Shown here piece by piece: positions 60,755 to 64,000 of a stretch of DNA of 64,000 bases. Position numbers and translations under genes: made by a program. The stretch's first letter is position 1, and each line of letters starts with the position of its first letter. Source of the DNA: Pampus argenteus (taxonomy: Eukaryota; Chordata; Actinopteri; Scombriformes; Stromateidae); contig CM072879.1 in the NCBI GenBank assembly GCA_036937835.1, forward strand, positions 9,591,001 to 9,655,000, in the 5' to 3' direction. Under the pieces are notes generated by a model that saw only the letters and a list, made by a program, of their open reading frames with translations, was not told the origin of the DNA and made no database searches.

Positions 60755-63700
60755 GTGGGTTTAATGTGGATCACCTGCTCTTCCTGTCTCCTCTCCTTCT
60801 TTTTCACATGCGATTGATGAAATCACATTGTTAATCTCTGTCTTTGTTATGCTGTGTGTCTGTCTTTGGCTCTTTTTATCAGTCTTTCTTATTTCTGTCA
60901 TTCATTGACCATCAATGGTAGCCAATAAATCTGTATCAACTGACTTATGTGCTTTTAACTGTACACTTTGCCTTATACTCATATATTTACAACCTCAGTC
61001 ATGTAACTGCATTGTCAGATCGTAACAAGCGCACACACACACATACTGACGCACACAGGCTTTTGCTGCCTGTATCCCTCTCAAACACAACCCTCCATAT
61101 TGACCAGATTAGTCATTAATGAAACACTGAGGTTATATATTTAGGACATTTTCTTCATTTGTTTTCCATTAGCTGACGTACACCTAGCATTACTCCACTC
61201 CACCTATTCTGAAGCAGGTAGAGACGCAGTTCTGCCTCCATAAATAGTATAGCTGGAATATTCCTTGTGTATTTGTGGCGTGTGAGCCATTTTCCAATAT
61301 GATGTCTAGACTTAAATCAGGCCTAAGCAGGGAGAGGTGGTGGTGGGGGTGGAAGAGAGGGCCTGAGCTGTGCCAAGTTTGCATCCACACTCACCATGTA
61401 TCTGAATGAGCTTTTTATATTACACTTAACTTAGACCAGATGGCTTACACACAGTGGGCAGCAATGCATGGATATTGGGATATTGTTATATGTGCATGCG
61501 TCTTTGTGCGTGTGCGCACATGTGTGTTTGAACATAGTATGTGTGCGTGCAGCTGTATGGTTCTACATATGTTTGTTTATTCTACTTGTGTGCCTTACCA
61601 TATGTGTAGGCAGTAGCATGAACGCTTTGTGCATCTGTTGTTTCTTGTTTTTACCCGTGTGTGTGCGCATGAGTGCAAGAGTGTGGCGTTGTGGCCAGTA
61701 GACACTGTACTTTGCATTGACAGCATGCCCAGTTCTCTCCCAGTCAGTCACTCTGTGGTTTCCAGCTCCTCACAGCAGCAGGCTCGCAGCCAGCCGCACT
61801 CATTGCTCAACTATGAAATGCACATTGCCTGCTTATGCTGTCTGTATTTGATCATCTCTCATAGGTTTTGATTAATTCCATAATAAATTGGAGAAGAAAA
61901 TTGTAACTGCGGGATACTTCTCCGTGTACGTAAGGGAAAGGAATGTCTTAAAAGTGTTGTAAATATTGTCCTGCATTACATCCTTTCTCACTTCACTAGT
62001 ATACTGATATTTCTAATATCAATATCATACTAGTAATAAATGTTTGAACTGCCTTGTTAGCATGTCACCGCAATGAGACATTATTGATACTGCAATGGTA
62101 TCACTTTGCTAATATAGTACCAAGGTACAAGTAAAAGTCAGGCAGTCTACTTCCAGTGTGTTATCTGTGTTAGCTGCTCCAGTGATTGATGATAGGGCAA
62201 TTAGGAAAGGCACAACAACATTTCCTGAGCCAGAATTTAAACCTGTGCACTCCTTGTGATTGCACTACTTCCCGATGATGTTATGATACCTTCATAAACA
62301 GACAAAGCATTAGTAAATGTCATCCAGAAAGAAAAGTACACTGTGTGTACACCCCCCCCCCCCCTCCCACACACACACAGAGACAATATTCTGAATATAT
62401 TTTTTTTTTATAATTTCCTGTCACCCAGCTTTGCCACCTAAGAATGTTACCATCCTTTATTTCTTTCTGCCATATATGCATACATGTGTTTTTTGTGTTT
62501 TTCTTCCATTGTAACCATGCCACTGCCAGATGCTGACAAGATGGGATTATCTGGGAAAACGTTTGCGCCGCATATTTCTCACAAGGGCTTTCTCTGGCCA
62601 ATTACTGTCTTGATGGAAGCCAGAGATTCTCACCAATTACATGCATTTTTCGTGTCTCACGCGTGGATGCTGGCCAAGGCTCAGCTCGCACCGTCAGCGT
62701 GGTGTTGTCTCTGGCAATGGTATTACCGTTGTCCAGAGAAGTGGCACATAGTGGCACATAGTAGCCCATATTATAAATGCTGGCAAGTAAAAGGCTTGAA
62801 TTACGTGGAGGGGACACCACATGTCCCACTTCTTTCCTAAGCACACAAAAAAGTGTATTGTTGGCATTGCTTAGATTTTTAAAAGTCCCAATTATATGTT
62901 TGACTCTCCCAAGAATAAGTGGGCAGCCCTTAACATCACTGTAGAGGGCTCACTGGCACACATGTAAATGGGCAGTTGTACTTCTGCTGCTTCTTGTAAT
63001 AGCTTTAGCTCAGTACTGATGAGAAGCAGAGATTGGAAAAGAGGGAAACAATACTGCTCCACTCTTATCTATTGTTTAAATTTTGAAGAAGTGGTGAGAA
63101 TCACAGTCTGTGAAAACAAACAGAGGTGACTTATCATGTGTTTTTATTCCTGTCCAAGAACAATTAAAGGGACTGCAAATACCTCGGCGGTGTCTTGTTG
63201 ACTGTCTTAAGCGCCATAGCTTTACGTCTCCAGCCTCCTTCACTCCCCTTCCAAATAAAAACAATGCCCCTGAAACACTCATGCAGTTGCAACAAGTTAA
63301 AGTTTTAAGAGCCTGAGACTATAAACTACTCCAGCCCCTGGACCACAGTTGTTTTGTTGCTCTGTGGTTATTGTGTGGCACTCAAATGTCTGGTTTGTCC
63401 AGAGAGGCGGGATCTAGTTTTTTTTTTTTTCTTTATTTGCAGATGGACACAAACAAACAAACAGATAAATGCTTACCTCTCTTTTTGTATATACATAGAG
63501 TCATCTTCATATTTTCTCTTCATTTTCTCTTCTCAGTTTATTTCTCACCAAAGTGTTTTGACCTACTCACAACTGACCGGAGAAGTGAGTCACGACACAC
63601 GGGATGCCGACACCAAAATATCTCACCTTATTTACTTTGGATGTGTTTACGTGTGTCAATCTCTCTTCGTTTCCTTGCCTTCCACTCACTTATACACTCT

Positions 63701-64000
63701 CCGGAGCCCCTGCTGTGCTCATAGGTGATACTGACACAGGGCTGCTACATTCACTGTTTTTGCAAGTCTGGCTCTTTTGTTGCAATGTCTATTCTTACTC
63801 CCCTCCGGTCTCCACTCAGCTTTGTGTAAATGTCACTCTTCCCCAGACGTTTCTCTCGAGCGCTGTGAATTTAGAGTTCGATCAGTTATGCTGTCAGTGA
63901 AATATCACTCAAATTCAACACAACAATAAGTCATAGTCTCATAGTGTTTTGTGTTGTGGTAATACCACTTTTTTGAATTCCATTTATAACAGTAACATCT
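60755..64000 (+). other. slc25a13: slc25a13 intron 5 (incomplete)
   Basis: The intron runs to the window edge. It includes TG-rich simple sequence (61490-61560), a poly-C/AC tract (62352-62379) and poly-T (63418-63431). No exon resembling the next EF-hand segment was found. Short frames near 63354-63900 match nothing. Confidence 0.55.
62500..62960. promoter_or_regulatory. Candidate conserved element in slc25a13 intron 5
   Basis: Repeat-free, GC-balanced block with GGATTATCTGGG (62543), CTGGCCAATTACTGTC (62594), CTCACCAATTACATGC (62629) and GGCAATGGTATTACC (62713), and a short duplication of AGTGGCACAT (62740-62760). Two CCAATTAC words 35 bp apart are notable. Enhancer role is inference. Confidence 0.4.

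Overview
The window is vertebrate nuclear DNA, almost certainly from a teleost fish. Three spliced genes can be read: dlx6a (minus strand, 4461-6198), sem1/shfm1/DSS1 (plus, 37107-39353) and the first five coding exons of slc25a13, the citrin/aralar2 mitochondrial carrier (plus, from 51776, running off the right edge). The order dlx6, sem1, slc25a13, with dlx6 transcribed away from the other two, is the conserved vertebrate arrangement of the split-hand/foot (SHFM1) locus. The fish assignment rests on compact introns, abundant CA/GATA microsatellites, interspersed repeats of familiar teleost type, and a Dlx6 protein without the poly-Gln/poly-Pro tract of mammals.

Layout. Positions 1-4460 lie between dlx6a and the expected convergent partner dlx5a, whose coding part would be just off the left edge. 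This interval holds two blocks that look like the known dlx5/6 intergenic enhancers: the better one at 3110-3480 (I56i-like) and another at 2075-2260 (I56ii-like). It also holds a GC-rich block with a perfect 22-nt palindrome made of two CAGCTG E-boxes. Positions 6200-36360 are a 30-kb stretch in which I find no protein-coding gene; it contains microsatellites, degenerate interspersed repeats and several AT-motif-rich or GC-balanced blocks that read like conserved non-coding elements. A LINE 3' tail ends almost at the sem1 promoter. Positions 39500-51600 are again non-coding with candidate elements and two repeat families. The slc25a13 introns carry more candidate elements.

How it works together. 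Dlx6 is a homeodomain factor for branchial arch, fin/limb and forebrain GABAergic development. Sem1 is a proteasome-lid/BRCA2/TREX-2 subunit and citrin is a mitochondrial aspartate/glutamate carrier; both are housekeeping neighbours. In mammals the interval around SEM1 and SLC25A13 carries distant dlx5/6 enhancers, so the long gene-free stretches and introns here are best read as a regulatory landscape for dlx5a/dlx6a (inference). I saw no evidence of a new protein system. The most useful leads are the regulatory blocks, a (TAA)n microsatellite that forms part of a sem1 splice donor, and the repeat insertions next to two promoters. Candidate regulatory blocks were chosen by eye from base composition and homeodomain-type motifs; no alignment could be run.
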